Below are positions 9,449-20,500 of a stretch of 40,059 nucleotides of DNA, piece by piece (the first letter of the stretch is position 1; each line of letters starts with the position of its first letter). Position numbers and translations under genes: made by a program. Origin of the DNA: Bodo saltans. Lineage: Eukaryota > Euglenozoa > Kinetoplastea > Eubodonida > Bodonidae. The stretch lies in NCBI GenBank assembly GCA_001460835.1, contig CYKH01001006.1:7859-47917 (forward strand). The letters run 5' to 3'. The notes beneath the pieces are model-generated. The model was not told the origin of the DNA. It did not search any database and saw nothing but the letters and a program-made list of their open reading frames with translations.

Positions 9449-12400
9449 ATGAGGAAGCAACGAAATCTCCACCACCAAGCAACCGTCCCGTATGGCACAG
9501 TGAGGGTGTGTAAGTCGTCCTCATCATTCCTGATGTTGTTCGTACTTTGTGCTGTTACCGTCATGATAGTGGACAAAATGCATTATGCAAATGCACTGAC
9601 GAATCAGCAGCTGTTGCAACTATTCAACGATGCGACTGGTGGCGCGTCGTGGTTCACCCAATGGTCAGGGAGCAACATGTGCACGTGGAAAGGTGTAACA
9701 TGCAACAACAACAGTGGGACGGAGGTGAGAGGTCTTAGTCTAGTGAGCAACAATCTTCGAGGTGATTTCCCAAATGATATCCTGAGAAACTTGACATCGC
9801 TGAGAACGCTGCAACTTGGGGGCAATAATCTCACTGGATCACTGACCGCTGACCTAGCGACTCTGACACAAATGCAGACGTTCGACGTGTCTTCCAACAG
9901 CATTCGTGGAACACTACCTTCTGAGCTGGGTGCGGCATGGCCTGCCCTGGCTGTATTCAGGGTGTTCAGCAACCAGCTGAACGGAAGCTTGCCACCGGCG
10001 TACTCGAGCTGGTTGTCACTGTCGGAGTTTTTTGTGTACTCAAACTACCTCACTGGATCGTTCCCCGATAGCTATGGGGGATGGTCACTGCTAACGGTCG
10101 TAAAGTGCCAGGACAACAACCTGAGCGGCACTCTTCCTGCATCATTTAAGCAATGGACGCGTTTGCTATTCTTCGGCGTCGCCAGGAATCAACTCAGCGG
10201 CACTCTCCCTCAGGAGTATGCGAGTTGGGTAAAGTTGACGACTTTCGACATCTCTACCAACAGTGTGACAGGGTCGCTGCCTGACAATTACAGTGCTTGG
10301 AACGCCTTGGATTATCTTAACGTGGCCGAAAACTCACTGAGCGGCACATTACCGGTCGCCTACCAACATTGGACTGTACTGACGAACTTCATTATTGCGG
10401 GGAACAGCATCTCCGGCGCACTGCCTGAGGAGTACGGAGCATGGGGTGCTCAAATGAGTTTCTACGCACACCGTAATAACCTGAGCGGCAGCCTACCATC
10501 GGTGTACTCGAACTGGACGGCACTCTCCGAGTTTACTGTGTACTCAAACATGCTGACTGGTTCGGTCCCTGCAAGTTACAGTAATTGGTCCTTAATGTCG
10601 TATTTCAAAGTTGATAAGAACAACCTTAATGGAACATTGTCCGCTTCCTTCAGTCGGTGGACAGCGCTGCAGACATTCACCATTGCCAACAACCACTTTA
10701 GTGGTACACTTCCGGATGAGTACGGCAGCTGGGGATCGCAGATGACAGAATGCGTCGTTGACGGCAATCTTCTTACTGGTAGCCTCCCTTCGACTTACGG
10801 AGCATGGACGTCTTTGGTCAATTTCTCTGCCGGCGACAATCATCTCAGTGGGACGATCCCATCATCATACGCGGAGTGGACGAGTTTGCAGTTTCTTTAC
10901 CTCTCTGGCAACTCTCTGGAAGGAACGCTGCCATTATTCATCGCTGAATACTGGAGAAGCATTCGTGTACTTGACTTTGGCAGGAACTTATTCAGTGGAA
11001 CCATACCAGCGTCCTATTCGCTTCTCAACGCCTCAATCGAAGCCCTTTACTTGCAATGCAACCAATTGTTTGGTAGTCTGCCCGATACTCTTGGCGCGAT
11101 GAGCATGCTCAATACGCTGTTATTCAGCGGCAACCGAAACATCAATGGGATCCTACCGTCAGCTTGGGGAGGCCCTTCGAGTTCCCTCAAGCTCAACGCC
11201 CTTGGCCTCCAGAACACCTCCGTGAGCGGCACGATTCCTTTGTCGTGGTCAACAACGATTCAGGCAACAGGCAGTGTCGCGCTGTGCTACACGAATCTAT
11301 GTGGTGGCGCGGGCGGATTAGCGTTGACTTTCTCGTTCTGTGTCGACGATGTGGCTACGTGCAACCCAACAAATCAGACGTTTCTCTTGGCGCATGCCAC
11401 CCTGTACTCGTTGACTTCCCTACGTTCCTGCTCTGAGACAACGCAATCCCCATCCTCGCCACCGTCGTCATCAACACAAACACCAACATCGTCACCGGCC
11501 TCACCATCCATCAATCTCTCCACGACCACTGCTCAGCAAACTGCGGTTGTCATCGCTACCGCCCCTGTAGGGATTCTGACAGCGTTGGCGGGCTCAGCCA
11601 CTCTTTCAGTGGGTGTGGTGCGTGCTGGCGCGTCGACGAGGCTATTGTCATGCGGTGACGGCGTTGACCTCGACGCCCTGGCTGGGGGATATATTGCGGC
11701 GTACTCTGTTCTCTGTTCAGCCGCTCTGTGCCTGATGCTCTGGCGGTGGCATACTCACGCTGCTCGTTGGAGTAAAGCGTGTGAGCACCTAGGCATGCCT
11801 GGACAGCTTTGGGTAGTGCTGAGCAGCGTAGTGTTCCCTCTTGTGGAGTTTGGTCTTTCTCTCGTTCTTCTTCACAATGGAGGCGAGGTCCTCGGTGCCG
11901 TGTCTTTCAGCATGGGAATGTTGTCCGTAACATGGCTGTTCAGCATCATGACGTTGCGGTTTCGAGCGGTGTGGCGCGTCTCGAGAGCTGGTGGCACCGC
12001 TTCAGCCACCTCGAACGCGTTGAGCACCTGGATCATGAGCCGCTTTAAGGAGTACGATAGTCAACGCGTTGGGCGCTGGATGGATACGATGAACTCTAGC
12101 ACCTCGTCATTTGTAGAGTGCAACGGTGCTGTGTTTGAGGAGTATGGTTGCAGGCGGACTTGGTTTGTGTTGTGGGAGAATGGTGTAGCAGCAATCCTCT
12201 CAGTGCTGTCTACGGTATCGCGACTGTCATCGAGTGCATGCAGTATCACCCAAGTTGTGGGTGCCGGTGCTGTGTTTGAGGAGTATGGTTGCAGGCGGAC
12301 TTGGTTTGTGTTGTGGGAGAATGGTGCAGCAGCAAGTGCTGTCTGCGGTATCGCGACTGTCATCGAGTGCATGCAGTATCACCCAAGTTGTGGGTGCCGT

Positions 12401-12541
12401 GTTGCAGATGTGCTGCCTCCCTGTGCTTGTCACGGCGCGTCCACATCGCAAGGCGAAGGCTCTGCTGTTAGCCGTTGCGATGGAAGCGTTTGGTTTCGTT
12501 GGAGGGCTGTGTCTGCTGGTCTCTGTGACGACTTCCATTGA
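9449..12541 (+). CDS. LRR surface membrane protein, C terminus frameshifted
   Basis: A basic N terminus precedes a hydrophobic signal or anchor segment (residues 26-41). An LRRNT_2-like cap follows (residues 51-85, with SNMCTWKGVTC). About twenty plant-type or PSA-type repeats of about 24 residues come next (residues about 93-640), with the recurring core LSGTLPxxYxxW. A Ser/Thr/Pro linker (nt 11430-11540) leads to hydrophobic segments near 11545-11620, 11683-11748, 11809-11870 and 11890-11960. The protein is probably exposed at the cell surface for ligand binding or adhesion. A 141-bp tandem duplication followed by an 8-bp loss shifts the frame at about 12335, so the last 60 or so residues here are spurious and the true C terminus continues at 12399-12902. 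M29 is an alternative start that would leave a cleaner signal peptide. Confidence 0.75.
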   Translation: MRKQRNLHHQATVPYGTVRVCKSSSSFLMLFVLCAVTVMIVDKMHYANALTNQQLLQLFNDATGGASWFTQWSGSNMCTWKGVTCNNNSGTEVRGLSLVSNNLRGDFPNDILRNLTSLRTLQLGGNNLTGSLTADLATLTQMQTFDVSSNSIRGTLPSELGAAWPALAVFRVFSNQLNGSLPPAYSSWLSLSEFFVYSNYLTGSFPDSYGGWSLLTVVKCQDNNLSGTLPASFKQWTRLLFFGVARNQLSGTLPQEYASWVKLTTFDISTNSVTGSLPDNYSAWNALDYLNVAENSLSGTLPVAYQHWTVLTNFIIAGNSISGALPEEYGAWGAQMSFYAHRNNLSGSLPSVYSNWTALSEFTVYSNMLTGSVPASYSNWSLMSYFKVDKNNLNGTLSASFSRWTALQTFTIANNHFSGTLPDEYGSWGSQMTECVVDGNLLTGSLPSTYGAWTSLVNFSAGDNHLSGTIPSSYAEWTSLQFLYLSGNSLEGTLPLFIAEYWRSIRVLDFGRNLFSGTIPASYSLLNASIEALYLQCNQLFGSLPDTLGAMSMLNTLLFSGNRNINGILPSAWGGPSSSLKLNALGLQNTSVSGTIPLSWSTTIQATGSVALCYTNLCGGAGGLALTFSFCVDDVATCNPTNQTFLLAHATLYSLTSLRSCSETTQSPSSPPSSSTQTPTSSPASPSINLSTTTAQQTAVVIATAPVGILTALAGSATLSVGVVRAGASTRLLSCGDGVDLDALAGGYIAAYSVLCSAALCLMLWRWHTHAARWSKACEHLGMPGQLWVVLSSVVFPLVEFGLSLVLLHNGGEVLGAVSFSMGMLSVTWLFSIMTLRFRAVWRVSRAGGTASATSNALSTWIMSRFKEYDSQRVGRWMDTMNSSTSSFVECNGAVFEEYGCRRTWFVLWENGVAAILSVLSTVSRLSSSACSITQVVGAGAVFEEYGCRRTWFVLWENGAAASAVCGIATVIECMQYHPSCGCRVADVLPPCACHGASTSQGEGSAVSRCDGSVWFRWRAVSAGLCDDFH
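12125..12398 (+). repeat. 141-bp tandem duplication with an 8-bp deletion in the second copy
   Basis: Copy 1 is 12125-12265 (141 bp, 47 codons) and copy 2 is 12266-12398 (133 bp). Both encode GAVFEEYGCRRTWFVLWENG. Copy 2 lacks 8 bp (atcctctc or an equivalent register) after gcagca. Collapsing the pair to copy 1 alone restores a continuous frame: SITQVVGAVLQMCCLPVLV. Confidence 0.9.
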
Positions 12542-12902
12542 CGGTGACCCGTGGGGCGATGCGGCGAGCGTTGTGCTGCAGGTGCAACTGTACGCAGGTG
12601 TTGCGCTGCTGATCTTCGACGGGCTGCAAACGGGCCGTATGAGAGACACGCTGCGGCAATGGTTTGGATTACAAGTTGGTGCTGCGTCTACTGTTCTGCT
12701 TTCAGAAAAGAATGCGCAGGCGCTAATGCGAAAGAGTGGCGGCCGCCAGAGTGTGCAGCGGATTCACCGGATCCCAGAGCGGCGTGGCGTTACTTCTCAG
12801 AGAACCATCAGCAGTGGCCATGCGGATCATGCGAAGTCGAGCCCTACTGACGACGCTCTCAGATTGCTTGTAGGGGCAATCTGCACACAGTGCAGAAACT
12901 GA
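12399..12902 (+). pseudogene. Out-of-frame C-terminal membrane segments of the LRR protein
   Basis: This open frame continues the LRR protein after the duplication. It carries VLQMCCLPVLVTARPHRKAK, then EAFGFVGGLCLLVSV and a further hydrophobic helix (VQLYAGVALLIFDGLQTG), followed by a basic cytoplasmic tail. The same order (ARPHR or LRPHR, then EAFGFVGxLxLLV) occurs in the second LRR protein at 39150-39270. This shows it is a real domain and not a chance frame. It has no start codon in a sensible place, so it can be made only if the frameshift is an assembly error or is bypassed. Confidence 0.75.
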
Positions 12903-13254
12903 CCCACGAAAATTCCAGTGGCAATGGTGAGGACTTCGAAAAGGGACCAGATTAATTTTTCTTCAACGCTCTTCATCGCTCTTTTTTTTGGTGGCCCCAA
13001 CGAGTGAATTTGTTTGTTTTCACTTCCGAAACATGAAAACTCCCAATCTAAAAAGAGTGAAACTTAGCCACAGCCTTGTCACCAGCTTATGATGTAGGGA
13101 AGCAAAGTCGCTTGCAGTTGATTTGTTGTGTCCTTGGCAGTTCGATTAAACTTTTTTTTTTAATGATTGCCTCTGTTTTCGTGCTTTGACGCCCCCAATA
13201 TTTGTGTCTGCGCTATTTTATGATACACACTAAAGACAAGGCACAATCATCACA
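12903..13254. other. Intergenic region with pyrimidine tracts
   Basis: About 350 bp. It holds T-rich tracts near 12957-12990, 13008-13022 and 13150-13162 and several downstream AGs, such as those in ctaaagacaagg (13231-13242). These fit polyadenylation of the LRR mRNA and trans-splicing of the next gene. I see no gene in it. Confidence 0.5.
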
Positions 13255-13834
13255 ATGCCGATCCCACAAAGCGCAACAGATGCCATCAAGTGGATTGATC
13301 GCTGCGATAGCTCCGGGGACTGGGGCAGGGGGCAATTTGCATCGTCCGTTGATGCTGTCTTCGTCGGCGCGCACCAGGCAACGCTGCCACAAGAAGTGAA
13401 GTTGTTGTCGACGGCTGTTTACACTGCTGCGGTGGAGGAAACGTCGTCGTCACCAACAAATCTCGTTATTGTGACGCCAGCAGGGCGCGATGCGCTTGTT
13501 GCCTTGTCCATGTACGCCACGACTGATGACTCCGTGGAGTCCCTTGCGAAGACGCTACTATACTTCGTCACAATACCGCGTGCTGAAGCGCTCCTGACGC
13601 CCCTCGTGTAAGCATCATACCCCGCCTCTGCAAGCAACTTTCGATGTTGCGTACCCCGTGCATTTCCGCTGTTTCATCAACGACGCAACTATGATGGCAA
13701 TGGACTTGAATCAACTGCACGCTGCACATTCTAGCCTTCGCACTTGTTTCGAGCGGCATCAGCACGCCCAACATGAACGGCCCATCATGGGACGCGTTTT
13801 AACCCAACCGCAGCCACGGGGACGTCAACTCTGA
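13255..13834 (+). pseudogene. Small gene of unknown function, frameshifted at 13609
   Basis: The ATG at 13255 follows a T-rich tract and AG. The frame encodes 118 residues (MPIPQSATDAIKWIDRCD...) and stops at 13609-13611. Shifting by one base at the stop, a second frame runs 74 codons from AAG at 13610 to TGA at 13832-13834 with ordinary composition (PPLQATFDVAYPVHFRCFIN, then MMAMDLNQLHAAHSSLRTCF). The two together would make a protein of about 193 residues. The first part contains alternating strand- and helix-like segments such as NLVIVTPAGRDALVALSMY. I do not recognise the family. Either one extra base is an assembly error or the gene is newly broken. Confidence 0.5.
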
Positions 13835-14557
13835 GGCAGCCGAAAGCAGTATGTGGAATGAACGAGGCAATACATCGAACAACAAATCATCACACACAAA
13901 AAGAGCGGAACACTGCGGTCACAAGCGCTTGTGCTTCTTAAGTGATGTCATATCACTTGAATGACCAGTCGACAGCGCTACGAAGAAAAATAAAGCACCC
14001 ATCTTTACAATTTTCAGTTCAGTGTTTTACGATATCGAACATTCATTTGAAAACAAATTTCTGATTGTGTCGACTCACAACGGGAATCATCACACAGTTT
14101 GCTGCCTCACAGTCACAGATCATCATCTCCCTACCGCGAAAGGGGGTGCTAGGTCGAAAAGGCAGGACACTCCTCACTTGCGACTCGCGGTGCTTTACAA
14201 CTTTCTCTCCTCTTTTCTCGTTTTTTTTTTGAAAATGTTTCCAAACACCTCGGCGTTTGGCGTTTTTGTTTTAGTTTTAGACTTCCATAACACTTATTTT
14301 ACCTCTTGAAATTTTCTGTCGTATCCCCAACGGGATATCACCACGGTTTATAGCCACTTGGTTTGTCATCGAACACACATAAAATGTGCAACTTGCCGCG
14401 CAATGTTTGCCGCAAAAGAGTTTGTATGTTGTTTTGATGTGAGTATTGGTACAGCTTCACAGATATCCATTTCTTTACCTTTTCGTGCTTATTTACTTAT
14501 TGGCGTTGTCTCGGGGGCACATGAACGAAGGGGCTGCTAGTTAGTATTATTGAACAC
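13835..14557. other. Intergenic region before the second DGF-1-like gene
   Basis: About 720 bp, AT-rich. It has a pyrimidine-rich stretch at 14199-14230 and several AGs before the ATG at 14558. Open frames at 14022-14309 and 14358-14540 are T-rich and phenylalanine-heavy and do not look coding. I see no RNA gene. Confidence 0.45.
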
Positions 14558-17500
14558 ATGAAGATAATCACACACATTGTAGGACGTCTGTTGGCGATAC
14601 TTTTCATCGCAGTCCTTGTCCCCGGTCCCACTGAAGCACTCGATCAGTGTCTTGTGTGCTCCGGTAGCAACAACGTTTACAACTTTTCAGGAGGCAGTAC
14701 AATCGATGGACGCAATTGCCCGGTATTATCCGTGTGCCCTGGCAACACAGTAATCATACTGCAAGTGTCAACTGATTGCAATGTGATGACGCAACTTATT
14801 ATGACTATTCAAAACGTGGCCTTCAACGCGAACTTCACCACCATCAACATCTCTTCCCTCAGCAGCTGCGTGGATGCGAACGGCGTCGGTGTGACACTGC
14901 AGCTGCGCAACATTAGCACTACAGGTAACTTAGAGATTGAGTACAGCGGGAACCACACCATCCAATTGACTAATTCCAATCTTGGATACCAAGCTACGTA
15001 CAATGCAAACCTCAACTCCAAACCCCAACTCACTTTCCATACTCAGGGCAGCAATGCCTTCCTTCAGCGTCTAGATGCTCAAAGCAATCAATTCTCGTTA
15101 GCGTGCAACATCGCATGCTTCGCAGTCCAGCTGCCATCTGGTGCTAGGTTCGGTGATATCTCTTTCACCAGCAACAATGTCAGCTGGCTGGGCACTATGC
15201 ATGGCAGCACCACAGTCAATGAAGTCACCAACAGCACCATGAGCGGCATGATCGCAGCGCGTCATTTTGTCGACAACACCACACAGTTTTCTAAGACACG
15301 CACGCCCCCTCGTGTTGAGATCACAGGCACAACTCTCATTGTCTCTCTTAAAGATGGGCCAACGCTTGCAATGTATCAAGGATTCGCGATGCTGTTTATG
15401 GACGGGTCCGGCGATGGAAGCGGTGCGCCGCTCGTCCCCGTGATGCGGACCTCCATTACCATCTCTGCTAGTAGCATGGTTGTGACGACTGGGGCTGCAT
15501 GGCCTGATAGCTTGGCCTTCAATGCCCCACCGCTGATCCCCCCGGTGGCTCTCGTCGTCCTGAGGGAACTAGTGTCCTTGACTGTTCTTGTTCAGGGCAG
15601 TTCTATCGTAGCGCCTGGCATCAACGCGATTGCGTACAGTGGTATTCTTGACTACAGAGTCTCGAGCGCCAACGCTGCAGCAACAGACTTTGGGAACGGG
15701 GCTGGTATTGGTCCCCAGTCACCCTTTCCTCTCAGTGTTACGCTGAAGAATAATATTGCCAACATCTCCACCTCTTTCGTATTGGTGTCGTTCGCCAATT
15801 ATCCCAACACATCGCCTCCGCCTTCTTTTGGGAACGGCCTGTGTGTCATCTCATTTCCTGGCGCGCTCAGCGCATTGGGCGTGCTCGCTTGGTACTCGAC
15901 TGTGGCGGTCAGCATTGTGAGCAATAATGTCAGTCACATCCGGCAAGATGCGGTCCTGGCCGTTTCCCAGTTGATTGACGACGTGCTGCTAGCTCCCCCA
16001 TCGGCTAGGGGCAACGTTGTGTTGGAGGTGGTGGGCAACGTCATCACGTTCGGTATATTTGGCGATCCTAGAGGAGTTACTGAGGCAGGTGCGTTCTTCC
16101 CAGCTGCTGTCTCCCAGAGCGCCAAACCTCGGAGCTTGTTGATTCGTCAGCCTTCATTCCGCGCTGCAGACGTAAGCACGGCAACACTACTCATCGCAGT
16201 TGTCAACAACACATTCACCCTGACGACCGTGTCGTTGCCTGCAGGGGCCGTCTTCATCACCAGTGCTACTTGTGACACAATGCCGTGGCAGGCCCCTTAC
16301 ATCGTTACGGTTGCCATTCAAGGCAACCAAGTCACAGCGTCCATTACACATGACGATGCTCGCGTCAACACAACCCTCACACCCTCGTGGCCAATTGACG
16401 TTGGCAGCTCCAACCTCCTCGGTTGGGGAGGGTGCGCGTCGACGAGCAGCCTCGTCCCCACCAACCTCACAGTGATGATTACATCCAACACAATCCACTG
16501 GAGCATCGACGAGGCGCTCCCAGGGATGTCCCTTGCCGCCATAGGTGTGGGCCGCGCTCAAAACACAGATATCGCTGGTGCATCGGCGCTCGTCGTCAGC
16601 TTGAATAACATCACGATACACGTGGTGACTGGTCAGCTTAAAATCACTGCTATCGCTTTCACCAACACGGTGCAGTTCGTCGGTTCCAAGCAAGCACCAT
16701 CGGCACAAATCACGTACTCCCCGTCAATGATGCCTCTACCACGCCTGATCCCAAGCATCCCACTGCCTCCTCAAAATCAAGACCGACCACGGTTTGTTCT
16801 CAGCATCATCATCGTGCAGAAGAACAGCATCCAGTACCAGTGCACGTACAATGCGACGATTGTCAATTTGTTGCCTGGGGTCACGTGGATCGCCACGCCT
16901 ATAAGCGGGATCGTGATGCCCACCATCACCGCAGTACTTCCCACGTGGGGCGTCCCGATCGCAGACGTCATCGATAATTCACTGGAGTGGACGCTGCCGC
17001 TGTCGTCTAGTGACACCATGGGGCTGATCACCGAACGAACGGACGTGGTTGGCATTCTGTTCAATCAACTCGTGACGAATGTTGAAATCCGCATTCACGC
17101 TAACGTCTTGAACGTGGTCGACGGAGTGCTGCATACCATCAGTAAGGGGATGATATTAGTACGAAATGTTCAAGTGACGGCACCATGGGCATCACCAAGC
17201 CCACCTATGTACGGCATCTGGCACAACACCATCCGAGTGATCAGGGTCACCAAGTCTGCGGCATCATCCGCTGTGGACTCTATGATAGAACACTTCGGGG
17301 AACCTCAAGTGGCGGCCATCGTCGTGACTTCCATCACCACCCCACTGACAACGCAAGCCAACGCCTCAATCACAAACAATGTCATTCAATATGCGTTGAA
17401 GCCGCGAAGAATGGCCACTCTCACCTCCGCCACGTCGTACAACCTCCCCAGTGGATGCAGCATTACATCGGCGCGTCTCGCAAAGCTCCCATCAGAGTTT

Positions 17501-20500
17501 GACTACGCCGCCTTTTCACGCGTGACGCAGCATGCTAACGGTAGCATGAGTTCAAACATGGATCATTATGTGAGTGCTGCCGATATCGATGCACGACGGT
17601 TCATGCCGTATGGACGTCAGTATGACGGCTCGTTTGTGAAGGTCAACCTTACGACACTCGTTCTTCACACCACATTCATCTTCCTCAACGCATTCAGCCG
17701 CAGCGGTACTGTGGTGGCGAATTCAAACATGACCGCCAACATTGTCGTACGATGCGACGGAGATGTCGTCACAATGGATGGCCTCACGCCTTTTGTGCAA
17801 GGCATTACATTTGGACCCACCAACGCCAGCACGATACCACTTACCAACGCCACCGATGTCGTCATTGCAGACAATAACATCGACGTCACCGCTCTGTTCA
17901 CGGCGACGGACGACTTTGCTGAGGCAGGGAGTATCTTCGGTGTCACGGTCAACACAGGCACGGCTGCAGAAGTGGACGAAGGCAGCATCACCTCATCACA
18001 ACCATCAACAACAGGTGGTAGCTTTTTCTCCGTCGACAGCAACATTATTTCTATTGCTTCCTCGTATGCGTCCACCGCGGGCATTCTCCTTCAGCGCCTT
18101 GCACAAACGCATAGCCAGCTTAGTATCTCCAACTGCACCATATCGTGCGCCAGTGGGACGCGCCTCGTGACGCCGAAAGTCTCCAGCAATCCGGCCTCCC
18201 TATGGAAATACGTACTCTCATCCCCCACCTTCTCAGTAACGCCTGCGGTTGGCATTAATGTTGTCGCACGCAATGTACGCTTAGTAGTCGTGCAGACTGT
18301 CATCGTCGTCGGGGGGTGCTTTGGCGGTGCCACGAGCGGCATTCAGCAAGATGTCCGAGGTGCACGAACAAAACTTTTCCTGAACAATGTCGACGTGACT
18401 GTGTCATGCTGGGGGAGTTATTGCCTTGGAGTCAACTTCCAAAGCCTGAGCCCCCAGATTGTGACCAGAACATCTACGACAACGCCCACCGCCACGATGA
18501 CCATACAGTCCTCATCCATTCACATAGCCGCATCGTTTCTAGTCAGCAGCGTCTCTGCGTTTGGTGTGCTCATCGACAACGGGAACTCCGGCAACGTCGC
18601 CACTTCGATGCAGGATAGCGATATTGTCATGCAAATAGTGACGTCGTCTAACCGCACCGATAAGAGAGCAGAGTTGTCTATGGCGTCATTGTTTTATGTC
18701 GCCAACGTGGTCTGCAGCACCACTGGACCGCTGATCGCCTTCTTTCCTAATGTGACCCTCAACATGACGTTGTTGTCCCAAGGCATCTCACTGATTGATG
18801 TAAATGCAGCTGATGACTTGACCCCAACGAGATACTCATCGAACTTGCAAATCAGCGGTGTGACGGTGACCTCTGTATTGTGTACACAGCCTGACCCAGA
18901 GACGTGGCTCATGAACGACACCCTCGTGAACATCGTGAACCAAGCAATCGATGGCTTCGACTACACAGACGCTGTCGGTGTCTCCATCTCCGGTGTCACC
19001 GCGCCTATGACGCAGCTGTACATCTCGAAGTTGGACCTGACCATCTCTGGCACTAGCCTTCAAGGGACGGGAAGCGATCCAATCAGCGGCCCTCAGATGA
19101 TGTCCAAGGTAATCGGCATCAACATCAAGGATGCTCGCTTGTTGGATGGTGAGACCTTCCTGACCATGGATCAATTGACTTTAGCGTTGTTATTCTTTGT
19201 GTCGCCCAGCGCATGCGGTGTGCTTCTCGTCAATATATCTAGTCAAGGAACTCTGGGCAATGTAGCCGTCTACAACGCGTCTATTCTGTTGAACTCGCTC
19301 TCGTCTGGCGCGGCTGCGTTGAACGCATCATATGTCGATGCTGACACCATACTCCTGCAAGATTTTGGTGGCTCGGTCTCAGTGATTACCCCTGTCAACG
19401 GAGCCGAGGTAGCGTGGTGTGTCGTGGTCGAGGACAGTACCATTGCACAATCGCTGATTGTAGTGCGCCCAAGTTTCTTCGTTACTGCAACAGACGCGTT
19501 TGGTTACAACGCAACGGCAGCGTTGGCACTGCAAAACACGGTCATTTCCGGGATCCTCAACATCACCGGGCGAGGGTCGCTTAGCGCCTTCGGTGAACAT
19601 GCAGTGAGCGTCCAAGTGATAGGAGGCAGTGTGGCTCAAGTGTATGTGATCTCTGTCAGCATCCTTGTTAACATGGGACAAGTCCCGATGCCGATGGATG
19701 CGGTGCTTGTCGGAGGCTATCCTTTTAGCTCCACTGGAGTAGCGGGCATCGCTGTATGGGAGGTGGATAACGTTGGTCGGGTAAGCATCTTCAACACTGG
19801 CATCATCGTCAGTTGTGTAGACGTACGATTCTGCAACGCTGTCCTCATATACAACCTGACGAACAGTGGTGGTGGCGCCCCCACATTAGCCCTCACATCC
19901 AGCAGCCTACAAACCCAATCACGTCTATCGGTTCCACCGGGAGGCAATGCGAGCAACGACGATAGTTCAGATCCAGCAGCCCCTCCGTCAATCATGGACC
20001 AGTCCCTTCACGGTGCGGTGTTGGTGACTGGTTTCGTGAGTACTAGCACATCCTCCCCCATTGGTATTGCTGTGGTGGTCAGTGGTGGCTCTTTTCGATC
20101 CGATCGAGGTAGCGGCATCGAAGTGGTCAACAGCAATGCAACCGTTCAAGTCGGCAGCGATGACAATCATGTGTCCCCAAGTTTTACTGTGCAGCGCTGT
20201 GCTGTTCAACTTGTGGGAAGCGTGAGGTCTTATGTGTTGATCAAAGAAGCGGCGATGACCGCAGTAGCCAACACAGCCTTCGCCCTCACCGCCACAGAAA
20301 TGTCCTTTATACGCCTTGAAGTGGGATCATTTGTCACCTCGCCCACCCTCAACGGTATCAATGCTAGTTTTGTCGAAAGTCGCTCCCGAAAGCGCACCTT
20401 TTCGATCATCACCATTGATGAGACGAGTGGTGTCTCCAGCGGTATCTCCAAAACAATTCCTTTGCAACTCAACATCACCCAGTCATCGTGCACCTACGTC

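Noticed and set aside
13939-13957. Inverted repeat aagtgat...atcactt
   Set aside because: A 7-bp stem alone is expected by chance, and kinetoplastids do not use hairpin terminators for mRNA.
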